A stretch of 5,461 bases of DNA from Desulfovibrio sp. UBA6121 (GCA_002422505.1 DIVX01000013.1:1-5461), one strand, 5' to 3'. Positions 1-5,461 are shown, numbered from the stretch's first letter. The notes: generated by a model not told the origin, from the sequence alone. Made by a program: numbers and translations.

Positions 1-397
1 CCTGCTCCAGCAGGCGGCGTTCGCCAAAGGAAAGCTCCTTATCCATGCCGATGAGGAACAATTCCTTGAGCACGTAGGCCACATCGGAAAGATCCACGCT
101 TTTGAGCTTTTCGGAGTATTCGCGGTAGCGGCGGTTCCAGTTCTGGCCGGTGTAGCCGGTAAAATCGGAACGATCTTTCAAGGATTCAAAGACTTCCTGA
201 CCGCTACGCAGGCTGCACACGTGGCGCAAGCCGACATTGCGGGCGTTTTTCACCGGAACCATGAGCGTAACGGAATTGCTCAGGATGCGGACGATGTAAT
301 AATCCGCACGCATTCCGCCAATCTCCTGGCTGTCGATGCGCTCTATGCGGCCAACCCCTTGGGCAGGGTAGACCACTAACTCATTGATTTGAAACAC
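1..397 (-). CDS. carD: CarD/CdnL-family transcriptional regulator (N-terminal part, cut by window edge)
   Basis: The gene reads from a GTG at 395-397 leftward off the window, giving 132 complete codons of a family that usually has about 160-170. The protein begins VFQINELVVYPAQGVGRIERI, the typical opening of the CarD/CdnL/TRCF RNA polymerase-interacting domain (about residues 1-60). It continues with ARNVGLRHV and then a helical segment with NWNRRYREYSEKLKS and ERRLLEQ, typical of the C-terminal DNA-contacting half. Family members bind the RNA polymerase beta subunit and stabilise open promoter complexes, often at rRNA and tRNA promoters. The GTG start is favoured because AAGGAG lies 5 bases upstream and the conserved domain begins at once; the only nearby ATG is out of frame. 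It follows pth by 48 bp on the same strand, so co-transcription is likely. The missing C-terminus cannot be judged. Confidence 0.9.
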   Translation of the reverse strand, partial: MFQINELVVYPAQGVGRIERIDSQEIGGMRADYYIVRILSNSVTLMVPVKNARNVGLRHVCSLRSGQEVFESLKDRSDFTGYTGQNWNRRYREYSEKLKSVDLSDVAYVLKELFLIGMDKELSFGERRLLEQ

Positions 398-402
398 TCC
401 AA

Positions 403-410
403 CTCCTTCC
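403..410 (-). promoter_or_regulatory. Ribosome binding site deciding the GTG start of carD
   Basis: On the minus strand this reads GGAAGGAG, followed by TTGGA and then GTG. The strong Shine-Dalgarno match and 5-base spacing support GTG at 395-397 as the carD start. Confidence 0.65.
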
Positions 411-445
411 ACATGGGGGGGAAACACTTCCGGTGAATGTCTACA

Positions 446-1093
446 CTACCCCAATGCGCCGGGAGTGTCCATCTTCTCAAGGGGGCTTGGAGCCTCTGGC
501 AAACGAAAAGCGTTGAGCATCTGGACGGCCTCGGCCTGGCCGCGCCGGAACAAAAGCGCAAGGCCCTTTACCGCCGCCTGGCGCACGGCCTCTACAGCGG
601 GCAAATCCGCCGGAGCGAATTCCTCCAGCACGAACTTCGCCACATCGCCCGAATACTGCGGCCGCCCGGTGCCCAGGCGCAGGCGCAGGAAGTCTTCGGT
701 GCCGGTGTGTTCCACCAGCGACTCAATGCCCCGGTGCCCGTTGGCGCCGCCGCCGCGCTTTAGCTTCATGCGGCCCAGGGGCAGGTCGAGTTCGTCGTGC
801 AGCACCACCATGTTTGTGGCGGGCAGGGCGTGCTTGCCCAAAATGCGGGCGGCTGCGCGTCCGGAAAGGTTCATGTATGTCAGCGGCTTGGCCAGCAGAC
901 AATTCATGCCGCCCAGGGTGAGCGAGTACAGCTCGAAATCCCCGCCCGCTTGCAGTTTCTTCAAGCTCATGCTTTTGCGGCTGGCCGCCTGGTCCAGAAT
1001 GACATCCGCCACCAGGAAACCGAAGTTGTGCCGGGTGCGTTCGTACTGCGGGCCGGGGTTGCCCAGGGCGATGATGAGGGGAGTGGAGTCCAT
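446..1093 (-). CDS. pth: Peptidyl-tRNA hydrolase
   Basis: The 215-residue product hydrolyses the ester bond of peptidyl-tRNAs that drop off the ribosome, recycling tRNA in the cytoplasm. All the Pth landmarks are present: N12 in ALGNPG, catalytic H22 in TRHNFGF, N75 in KPLTYMNLSG, D100 in HDELDLPLG and N118 in GGANGHRG. They correspond to E. coli N10, H20, N68, D93 and N114. The body is near the usual length of about 190-200 residues; the extra C-terminus (about residues 195-215, proline-rich) is not conserved in the family. The ATG at 1091-1093 places the GNPG motif at the expected distance, but it has no clear Shine-Dalgarno sequence, and a small GC-rich hairpin sits just upstream. It lies downstream of rplY across a probable terminator and upstream of carD, with which it probably forms a transcription unit. 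Confidence 0.96.
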   Translation of the reverse strand: MDSTPLIIALGNPGPQYERTRHNFGFLVADVILDQAASRKSMSLKKLQAGGDFELYSLTLGGMNCLLAKPLTYMNLSGRAAARILGKHALPATNMVVLHDELDLPLGRMKLKRGGGANGHRGIESLVEHTGTEDFLRLRLGTGRPQYSGDVAKFVLEEFAPADLPAVEAVRQAAVKGLALLFRRGQAEAVQMLNAFRLPEAPSPLEKMDTPGALG

Positions 1094-1105
1094 GGCGCGC
1101 CGTAA

Positions 1106-1123
1106 CCGCCGGGGTGCAGGCGG
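1106..1123 (-). other. Small GC-rich hairpin just upstream of the pth start
   Basis: On the minus strand the arms CCGCC and GGCGG enclose an 8-base loop, TGCACCCC, and the right arm ends 12 bases before the pth ATG. It occupies the place where a Shine-Dalgarno sequence would be expected. The stem is short, so it may have no function in this GC-rich sequence. Confidence 0.3.
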
Positions 1124-1140
1124 CGGGAATTGAAAGCTTG

Positions 1141-1170
1141 AAAAGGCGGGGGAGCCAGGGCCCCCCCGCC
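1141..1170 (-). terminator. Probable Rho-independent terminator after rplY
   Basis: On the minus strand GGCGGGGG (1163-1170) pairs perfectly with CCCCCGCC (1145-1152) across a 10-base loop that could pair further inside. TTTT (1141-1144) follows immediately, then CAAGCTTT. The stem begins 41 bases after the rplY stop. The T-tract is short, so termination may be incomplete. That would suit partial read-through into pth, for which no separate promoter is evident. Confidence 0.65.
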
Positions 1171-1174
1171 ATCA

Positions 1175-1193
1175 AACCGGCATTGGGCCGGTT
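1175..1193 (-). other. Second hairpin in the rplY 3' region
   Basis: A perfect 7-bp inverted repeat: on the minus strand AACCGGC, a 5-base loop, then GCCGGTT. It lies between the rplY stop and the terminator-like hairpin. No T-tract follows it, so alone it is not an intrinsic terminator. It could help stabilise the 3' end of the rplY message. Confidence 0.45.
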
Positions 1194-1211
1194 GTGTCAG
1201 TCGAACAAAAA

Positions 1212-1811
1212 CTATTTCTTGACGTCTTCAGCCTTGACCTCTTCGGCCTCGACGGCGATGACGCCAACGACCGAGAAGTTCTCGTCGAACACGGCGCGCA
1301 CGCCCTGGGGCAGCTTCACTTCGCCCACGTGCAGGTTCACGCCGATGTCCAGGTCGGTGACGTCGATGACGATCTTCTCAGGCACGTCCAGCGGCTTGCA
1401 GATAACCTCAAGGCTGTCGCGGAAGACTTCCAGCTGGCCGCCCATGATGATGCCCTTGGCCTTGCCTTCGACCACGACGCGCACATCAACCTTGATGTCG
1501 CGGTCGAGATCGACGCCGTAGAAATCGACGTGGATGGGCAGGGACTTGATGGGATCGTACTGCACGCTCTTGAACAGCGCGGGCAGGGTCTCGACCTTGC
1601 CGTCCTGCTCAACCTCGATGTTGAACACGCGGGAGCTGCCGAGCTTGGCGTGCAGCTTGGTCAGCGGCAGCATTTCCACCTGCACGGCGATATTCTGGCC
1701 CTGCTGGTTGTAGTAGATGCCGGGCACCAGATTCTGGGTGCGGATGCGGCGGCAGGGGCATTTGCCTTTTTCGGCGCGGGGGCGCACAGAAAGCGTCATC
1801 AGTTCAGCCAT
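1212..1811 (-). CDS. rplY: 50S ribosomal protein L25 / general stress protein Ctc (long form)
   Basis: The 199-residue protein binds 5S rRNA in the large ribosomal subunit. It is the long two-domain Ctc/TL5 form rather than the ~94-residue E. coli form. The N-terminal L25 beta-barrel (about 1-95) includes the conserved stretch RRIRTQNLVPGIYY and ends near LPIHVDFYGVD. The C-terminal TL5 domain (about 96-185) contains VEGKAKGIIMGGQLEV, LDVPEKIVIDVTDLDIG and LPQGV. It ends in a charged tail, EAEEVKAEDVKK. The ATG is preceded by AAGGAG with good spacing. The gene follows prs by 48 bp with no terminator between them, so the two are probably co-transcribed; a terminator-like hairpin follows. One oddity is a Cys-Pro-Cys at residues 18-20, where relatives usually have small or basic residues. 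Confidence 0.95.
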   Translation of the reverse strand: MAELMTLSVRPRAEKGKCPCRRIRTQNLVPGIYYNQQGQNIAVQVEMLPLTKLHAKLGSSRVFNIEVEQDGKVETLPALFKSVQYDPIKSLPIHVDFYGVDLDRDIKVDVRVVVEGKAKGIIMGGQLEVFRDSLEVICKPLDVPEKIVIDVTDLDIGVNLHVGEVKLPQGVRAVFDENFSVVGVIAVEAEEVKAEDVKK

Positions 1812-1859
1812 TGTCTTGTCTCCTTTCTCAAGCGGGCTAACGTACCGCCAGAAATCTGT

Positions 1860-2804
1860 TTATACAAAAAGAACGCTGACGGACGTTTCGCCGTGGACGT
1901 TCATAATTGCCCTGGCCAGGAGTTCGGCCACGGACAGCACCTTGATCTTCTGGCAGGTGCGCTTGCGCGCGTCCAGAGGAATGGTGTCCGTCACCAGTAT
2001 CTGCGAAAATACGGATTTGTCCAGACGTTCGATGGCCGGACCGGAAAGCACGGGGTGCGTGGCGCAGGCGAAGATCTTGTTGGCGCCGTTGTCGGCCAGA
2101 ACCTGACCCGCAGCGCACATGGTGCCTGCGGTGTCCACCATGTCGTCGAGCACGATGGCGGTTTTGCCCTGCACGGAGCCGATGAGATGCATGGCCTTGG
2201 CCTGGTTGGGCGCGTCGCGACGCTTATCGACGATGGCCAGCCCGGCGTCCATGCGTTTGGCATAGGCCCGCGCGCGCTCCACGCCGCCCGCATCCGGGGA
2301 GACGACAACGATTTCGTCGCCCAGGTCGCGGAAGTAGTCCAGGAACACGGGCGCGGCGAACAGGTTGTCCACCGGGCAGTTGAAGAAGCCCTGGATCTGC
2401 CCGGCGTGCAGGTCGATGGTCATCAGGCGGTGCATGCCGGCCACGGTGAGGAAGTCCGCCACGAGCTTGGCGCTGATGGGCACGCGGGGCACGACCTTGC
2501 GGTCCTGCCGGGCGTAGCCGTAGTAGGGCACCACGGCGGTAATGCGCCTGGCGCTGGCGCGCTTCAGCGCATCGATCATCAGGCACAGCTCCATAAGGTG
2601 GAAGTTCACCGGGGAGCTGGTGGGCTGCACGACGAAAACATCGTCTCCGCGCACGTTGTCGTCGATCTCGATGCGGATCTCACCATCGCTGAACTGCTCG
2701 CGCAGGACAGGAGTGAGACGACAGCCGATGTTGCCGCAAATGGCCTCGGCAAGGTCGACATTGGCCGAGCCGCTCAAAATCTTCAGGTCGCTAGTGCCAG
2801 ACAT
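1860..2804 (-). CDS. prs: Ribose-phosphate pyrophosphokinase (PRPP synthetase)
   Basis: The 314-residue enzyme (the bacterial class I length) transfers pyrophosphate from ATP to ribose 5-phosphate. The PRPP feeds purine, pyrimidine, histidine, tryptophan and NAD synthesis. Visible motifs are FSDGEIRIEI (38-47), the ATP-binding YYGYARQDRK (94-103), catalytic DLHAGQIQGFF with H133, the flexible-loop KRR with K194 and R196, and the PRPP-binding loop VLDDMVDTAGT (218-228). The ATG at 2802-2804 is preceded by GAAGGA at suitable spacing. The start lies only 21 bases after the CCA end of tRNA-Gln, so the ribosome binding site occupies nearly the whole gap. The message is therefore either a processing product of a tRNA-containing transcript or is exposed by cleavage at the tRNA 3' end. 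rplY follows 48 bp downstream. Confidence 0.97.
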   Translation of the reverse strand: MSGTSDLKILSGSANVDLAEAICGNIGCRLTPVLREQFSDGEIRIEIDDNVRGDDVFVVQPTSSPVNFHLMELCLMIDALKRASARRITAVVPYYGYARQDRKVVPRVPISAKLVADFLTVAGMHRLMTIDLHAGQIQGFFNCPVDNLFAAPVFLDYFRDLGDEIVVVSPDAGGVERARAYAKRMDAGLAIVDKRRDAPNQAKAMHLIGSVQGKTAIVLDDMVDTAGTMCAAGQVLADNGANKIFACATHPVLSGPAIERLDKSVFSQILVTDTIPLDARKRTCQKIKVLSVAELLARAIMNVHGETSVSVLFV

Positions 2805-2825
2805 TTTTCATTCCTTCGCGTGCAA

Positions 2826-2900
2826 TGGCTGGGGTGGAAGGATTCGAACCCTCGAATAACGGGACCAAAACCCGTCGCCTTACCGCTTGGCAACACCCCA
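2826..2900 (-). tRNA. tRNA-Gln (anticodon UUG)
   Basis: A complete 75-nt cloverleaf on the minus strand. The acceptor arms TGGGGTG and CACCCCA pair perfectly, followed by discriminator G and an encoded CCA. The anticodon stem ACGGG/CCCGT encloses the loop TTTTGGT, giving anticodon TTG (reads CAA/CAG, glutamine). The T-arm carries the usual TTCGAAT loop with one G-U pair in its stem. The 5' end is only 3 bases from the ispE stop codon and the CCA is 21 bases from the prs start, so the tRNA sits within an apparent ispE–prs transcript. With no other promoter it would depend on RNase P and 3' processing of that mRNA; a candidate promoter inside ispE could also serve it. Confidence 0.98.
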
Positions 2901-2903
2901 GTG

Positions 2904-3776
2904 TCACAGGGTCTCTACATGGACGGGCACACCACGTAAACGCACCGCTTCAGCAGCTGCTTGCGCCGGGTGGGCGTCCCGAAACAGGGCAGCCAGGGCT
3001 GCCCCGCTTCCGCTCATAACCGCGCAGGCAGCTCCCAGGGTCAATAGCTGCTCTTTTACCATGCGCAACGCTGCGTAGGCCGGAAAGACAACGACCTCGA
3101 AGTCGTTCCGGGCCACTACGGGCGAAAGGGAAACACGCTTCTTATGCGCGCTTGTGGTGCTTGTCAAGCAATCCGTTTGCGGGGCGGGCCTGTTTTTGCG
3201 CGCCTGCACAGCATCGTGCGCGGCATAGGCCCAGGGGGTGGAAACGTGCACCTGCGGCATGGCCAGCACCAGGGTCAAGCCGGAAAGGTCCAGGTCAACC
3301 GGCGTCAGCACCTCGCCGATGCCCTCGGCCAGGGCCGGACGGCACAGCAGAAAGAAGGGCACGTCCGCGCCTATGCCCACCGCCAGGGCATTGAGGGCAG
3401 ATGGGGAGAGCGCCGCGCTCCCGGCCTTGACCTGCAGCCAGCGCAGCATGGCCGCCGCGTCGGAGCTGCCGCCGCCAAGCCCCGCGCCGGTGGGAATGCG
3501 CTTGGTCAGCCGCACCAAAACATCGGGCGCAAAGCCGGTGGCCGCAGCATAGGCCGCCCAGGCCCGGTGCACCAGGTTGCGTTCCTGCGGGCAGCCGGGC
3601 AGCTCCGGCACCACGCGGCAACCCGCGCCCGGCGGCAAGGGGGAAAGCTCAAGGCTGTCGGCCAGGCCCGGCACGGGCAGAAAGAGGCTCGAAAGCTCGT
3701 GGTAGCCGTCGGCGCGCCTGCCGGTAAAGTGCAGGGCGAGGTTGATCTTGGCCGGAGCCGAAAAGGTTTCTGGCAT
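2904..3776 (-). CDS. ispE: 4-diphosphocytidyl-2-C-methyl-D-erythritol kinase
   Basis: IspE phosphorylates 4-diphosphocytidyl-2-C-methylerythritol with ATP, a middle step of the MEP pathway to isoprenoids. It is a cytoplasmic GHMP kinase. Starting at the ATG at 3774-3776 gives 290 residues (E. coli has 283). Motifs: PAKINLAL with K10, RADGYHEL (21-28), the ATP-binding glycine loop PTGAGLGGGSSDAA (95-108), GADVPFF with catalytic D138, and the C-terminal GHMP motif MSGSGAAL (254-261). An in-frame GTG at 3825-3827 would add 17 residues, but these are unlike the family and would place the start in the hairpin region. The chosen ATG lacks a clear Shine-Dalgarno sequence. Residues about 190-222 form a basic, Ser/Thr-rich stretch that looks variable. 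The gene follows degP by 60 bp, and its TGA stop is 3 bases from tRNA-Gln. Confidence 0.95.
   Translation of the reverse strand: MPETFSAPAKINLALHFTGRRADGYHELSSLFLPVPGLADSLELSPLPPGAGCRVVPELPGCPQERNLVHRAWAAYAAATGFAPDVLVRLTKRIPTGAGLGGGSSDAAAMLRWLQVKAGSAALSPSALNALAVGIGADVPFFLLCRPALAEGIGEVLTPVDLDLSGLTLVLAMPQVHVSTPWAYAAHDAVQARKNRPAPQTDCLTSTTSAHKKRVSLSPVVARNDFEVVVFPAYAALRMVKEQLLTLGAACAVMSGSGAALAALFRDAHPAQAAAEAVRLRGVPVHVETL
2912..2940 (-). promoter_or_regulatory. Candidate sigma70-like promoter inside the ispE 3' end, facing tRNA-Gln
   Basis: On the minus strand TTTACG (2935-2940), a 17-bp spacer and TAGAGA (2912-2917) lie within the last dozen codons of ispE. The -35 matches consensus at 4 of 6 positions and the -10 at 3 of 6. 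The predicted start is near 2905, about 5 bases before the tRNA 5' end. The spacing is ideal but the boxes are weak, so this is a candidate only. Confidence 0.3.
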
Positions 3777-3796
3777 GGGCTGGCGCTTGGCTACAG

Positions 3797-3820
3797 GGTG
3801 GGGAGCTTTCGCCCCCCACC
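3797..3820 (-). other. Strong intergenic hairpin between degP and ispE
   Basis: On the minus strand GGTGGGGGGC and GCTCCCCACC form a 10-bp stem with one G-T pair, closed by a GAAA (GNRA-type) tetraloop. It begins 16 bases after the degP stop and ends 20 bases before the ispE ATG. No T-tract follows, so it does not look like an efficient intrinsic terminator. It could protect the degP 3' end, mark a processing site, or bring the degP stop closer to the ispE start. Confidence 0.6.
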
Positions 3821-3836
3821 ACTGCACGGATTGCGG

Positions 3837-5258
3837 CTACTTGTCCAGGGGAATGGCGCGCAGCAGGTTGCGGCCCTGGCGCTTGATCAAAAGCATCATC
3901 AAGCCCTTCTGCTTGGACTTGGCCACAAGGGTCTTCAACTGCTCAACTGTGTTGACCGGGTGCTGGTTGGCCTCAACAAGCACATCGCCGGGCTGGATGT
4001 CTATCTGCGCTGCCGGGCCGCTGGGCTGAATCTCCAGCACCAGCAAGCCTTCCGGCTTTTGCAACCCCAGGGCCTGGGCTTCCTCGCCGCCCTCGACCGG
4101 GCGCAGGCCAAGGCCAAGCAGGGTGGCGGCTGTCTTACTCTTCGCGCCCTTGTCCTGCTGCTCGGCCACGAAGTTGGGCTTGCGCTCGCCAAGGGTAATG
4201 GTCAGGTCGGCCATGCGGTTCTGCCGCCACACGCCAAGCTGGATCTTCTCGCCCGGGGGCATGGAGGCCACGCGCGCGAGCAGGGCGCTGGAGTCGTCCA
4301 CCGGCTGGCCGTTCGCCTTCAAGATGACGTCGCCGATCTTCATGCCGCCCTTGTCGGCCGGGTCGCCGGGGATGACGTGGGCCACGAGCACACCCTTGGT
4401 ATCCTTGAGGCCCACGGCCTTGGAGGTGTTCTCGTCCAGCTCCTGCATGGTGATGCCGAGCCAGCCGCGCATGACCTTTTGGCCGTTCTTGAGCTGGCGG
4501 ATGACCTTGTCGGCCATGCTGGCGGGCGTGGCGAAGCCGATGCCCTGGCCGTTGGGCACGATGGCGGTGTTGATGCCGACCACCTTGCCGTCCATGTCGA
4601 TGAGCGGCCCGCCGGAATTGCCGGGGTTGATGCTGGCGTCGGTCTGCAGGAAGCTGTCAAAGGGCCCAGCGCCGATGTGCCGTCCCTTGGCGCTCACAAT
4701 GCCCGCCGTGACCGTGTGCCCCAAACCGAAGGGGTTGCCGATGGCCATGACCCACTCGCCCACGCGGGTGGCGTCGGAATTGCCGAACTCCAGCACGGGC
4801 AGGTTCGCTCCAGCCTCTATTTTCAGCAAGGCCAGGTCGGTTTCCGGGTCGCGGCCGATGATCTTGGCGTCATAGGCCTTGTCGCGTCCCAGGAGCTTGA
4901 CCTTGATCTCGTCGGCCTCGGCCACCACGTGGTTGTTGGTGACGATGAAGCCGTCGGCGGAGATGATGAAGCCGGAGCCGAGGGAGCTCAGCTTTCTGGG
5001 TTGGGCGTCCTGCTGGCCGAACTGGCGTTCGAACTGCTCAAAGAATTCGCGTAGAGGATGATTCTTCGGGGCGTTCTTGAACATCTCCTGAATTTGCGAA
5101 CCCCGATTGGGGGCGGTTTTTGAAGTGCTGATGTTGACCACGGCTTTTCCGGCCCGCTCGGCCAGATCCGTCAGGTCCGGCAGGCCCGCCTTGGCCAGGG
5201 AGACCTCCGGCAGGGCAAGCAGGACGAATAGCATGGTCATGGCCCAAAATCGTTTCAT
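3837..5258 (-). CDS. degP: Periplasmic serine protease/chaperone of the DegP/HtrA (MucD-like) family
   Basis: The 473-residue protein degrades or refolds misfolded envelope proteins. It opens with a Sec signal peptide: MKR, a hydrophobic core to about residue 17, and likely cleavage after SLA (residue 22). The trypsin-like domain (about 35-245) carries the complete triad: H110 in TNNHVVAEADEI, D141 in DPETDLALLKI and S215 in NPGNSGGPLID. Two PDZ domains follow: PDZ1 (about 264-355) begins with the carboxylate-binding RGWLGI; PDZ2 (about 384-470) follows a Lys/Gln-rich linker and contains PSGPAAQIDIQPGDVLVEAN. The LA-loop region (about 47-92) is rich in Phe, Gln and charged residues, as in MucD-type proteins. 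The protein contains no cysteine, so it lacks the redox-sensitive LA-loop disulfide of E. coli DegP. The start is supported by GGAGG 6-7 bases upstream and a promoter. degP, degQ and mucD cannot be told apart with certainty here. Confidence 0.95.
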   Translation of the reverse strand: MKRFWAMTMLFVLLALPEVSLAKAGLPDLTDLAERAGKAVVNISTSKTAPNRGSQIQEMFKNAPKNHPLREFFEQFERQFGQQDAQPRKLSSLGSGFIISADGFIVTNNHVVAEADEIKVKLLGRDKAYDAKIIGRDPETDLALLKIEAGANLPVLEFGNSDATRVGEWVMAIGNPFGLGHTVTAGIVSAKGRHIGAGPFDSFLQTDASINPGNSGGPLIDMDGKVVGINTAIVPNGQGIGFATPASMADKVIRQLKNGQKVMRGWLGITMQELDENTSKAVGLKDTKGVLVAHVIPGDPADKGGMKIGDVILKANGQPVDDSSALLARVASMPPGEKIQLGVWRQNRMADLTITLGERKPNFVAEQQDKGAKSKTAATLLGLGLRPVEGGEEAQALGLQKPEGLLVLEIQPSGPAAQIDIQPGDVLVEANQHPVNTVEQLKTLVAKSKQKGLMMLLIKRQGRNLLRAIPLDK

Positions 5259-5302
5259 GAAATACCTCCGTGTCTCGCCGCCACCCCGACGGCGTTTGAG
5301 GA

Positions 5303-5330
5303 ACTATAGGCGCTGATTCTGTTTTGTAAA
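5303..5330 (-). promoter_or_regulatory. Sigma70-like promoter for degP
   Basis: On the minus strand TTTACA (5325-5330) is separated by 16 bp from TATAGT (5303-5308), each matching consensus at 5 of 6 positions. The predicted start near 5296 gives a leader of about 38 bases carrying the degP ribosome binding site. I see no clear sigma-E or sigma-32 sequence, so stress control is not evident. This may be the main promoter for degP and for ispE–tRNA-Gln–prs–rplY. Confidence 0.6.
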
Positions 5331-5363
5331 GACTGGCGGCAAGCCCGCGCACAGACATTCGAC

Positions 5364-5392
5364 TTGAAGCGCGCGCAAGAATTGTGTAGGAC
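5364..5392 (+). promoter_or_regulatory. Candidate promoter for tRNA-Arg
   Basis: TTGAAG (5364-5369), a 17-bp spacer and TAGGAC (5387-5392) lie at the right distance: the predicted start near 5399 would give a leader of about 16 bases before the tRNA. The -35 matches TTGA; the -10 retains only the key T, A and A. It would diverge from the degP promoter. The evidence is moderate to weak. Confidence 0.35.
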
Positions 5393-5414
5393 CACCTCTC
5401 CGGCGATCATGCGT

Positions 5415-5461
5415 GCCCTCGTAGCTCAGTCGGATAGAGCACAGGATTCCTAATCCTGGTG
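5415..5461 (+). tRNA. tRNA-Arg (anticodon CCU), 5' part, cut by window edge
   Basis: The first 47 bases of a tRNA on the plus strand: 5' acceptor strand GCCCTCG, then TA, a D-arm with GCTC/GAGC stem and AGTCGGATA loop, and anticodon stem CAGGA/TCCTG enclosing TTCCTAA. The anticodon CCT (5449-5451) reads the arginine codon AGG. The variable loop begins at GTG, and the T-arm and 3' acceptor strand lie outside the window. It is transcribed away from degP. Confidence 0.9.

Noticed and set aside
415..421. Run of seven G (C on the coding strand) in the carD leader as a phase-variable tract
   Set aside because: Seven bases is short for slippage control, and a global regulator such as CarD is an unlikely phase-variation target. 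Nothing else supports it.
465..1133. 222-codon open frame on the plus strand opposite pth
   Set aside because: Its product is Arg/Ser/Pro-rich and matches no family, while the minus strand encodes Pth with all catalytic residues.
1194..2939. 581-codon open frame on the plus strand, antisense to rplY, prs and tRNA-Gln
   Set aside because: It spans two firmly identified genes and a tRNA on the other strand, and its product shows only compositional Asp/His/Val/Ala-rich sequence. It is a shadow frame.
3777..3827. Upstream GTG start for ispE adding 17 residues
   Set aside because: The added residues are unlike IspE N-termini and the frame runs through the intergenic hairpin. The ATG at 3774-3776 puts the conserved lysine at residue 10, as in E. 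coli.
3144..5054. 636-codon open frame on the plus strand, antisense to degP and ispE
   Set aside because: Its product is low-complexity, rich in Gly, His, Leu, Ala and Val, with no recognisable domain. It mirrors clear minus-strand genes; long antisense frames are expected in GC-rich DNA with strong third-position bias.
5038..5358. 106-codon minus-strand frame overlapping the degP 5' end and its promoter
   Set aside because: It would start upstream of the predicted degP transcription start, has no ribosome binding site and resembles nothing; degP in the overlapping frame has a signal peptide and a strong GGAGG.
1..5461. A hidden defence system, mobile element or CRISPR array
   Set aside because: I saw no direct repeat array, terminal inverted repeats, transposase, integrase, toxin–antitoxin pair or reverse transcriptase. 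Nearly all the sequence is accounted for by housekeeping genes and short gaps.

Overview
The window looks like chromosomal housekeeping DNA from a GC-rich deltaproteobacterium of the Desulfovibrio type (Desulfovibrionales). This rests on protein style and on the gene order carD–pth–rplY–prs–tRNA-Gln–ispE, which from memory matches Desulfovibrio genomes. No mobile element, CRISPR array, phage gene or other sign of recent transfer is visible.

All protein genes lie on the minus strand, so transcription runs from high to low coordinates. From right to left: a truncated tRNA-Arg(CCU) on the plus strand (5415-5461); a 156-bp divergent intergenic region with a good sigma70-like promoter facing degP; degP/htrA, a secreted two-PDZ serine protease (5258-3837); a 60-bp gap holding a strong hairpin without a T-tract; ispE of the MEP isoprenoid pathway (3776-2904); tRNA-Gln(UUG) (2900-2826), starting 3 bases after the ispE stop; prs, making PRPP (2804-1860); rplY/ctc, ribosomal protein L25 (1811-1212); a 118-bp gap with a probable intrinsic terminator; pth, peptidyl-tRNA hydrolase (1093-446); and the N-terminal part of a CarD-family RNA polymerase-binding regulator (397 to the left edge).

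The genes serve growth in general: translation (two tRNAs, L25, Pth), precursor supply (Prs for PRPP, IspE for isoprenoids), envelope protein quality control (DegP) and global control of transcription initiation (CarD). The layout suggests one transcript from the degP promoter through ispE, tRNA-Gln, prs and rplY, possibly boosted by a promoter inside the end of ispE. A terminator then falls before pth–carD, for which I see no clear promoter of their own.

The most notable points are architectural: a tRNA wedged tightly between two coding genes, a candidate promoter buried in the last codons of ispE, and hairpins between genes. I found no new biological system.
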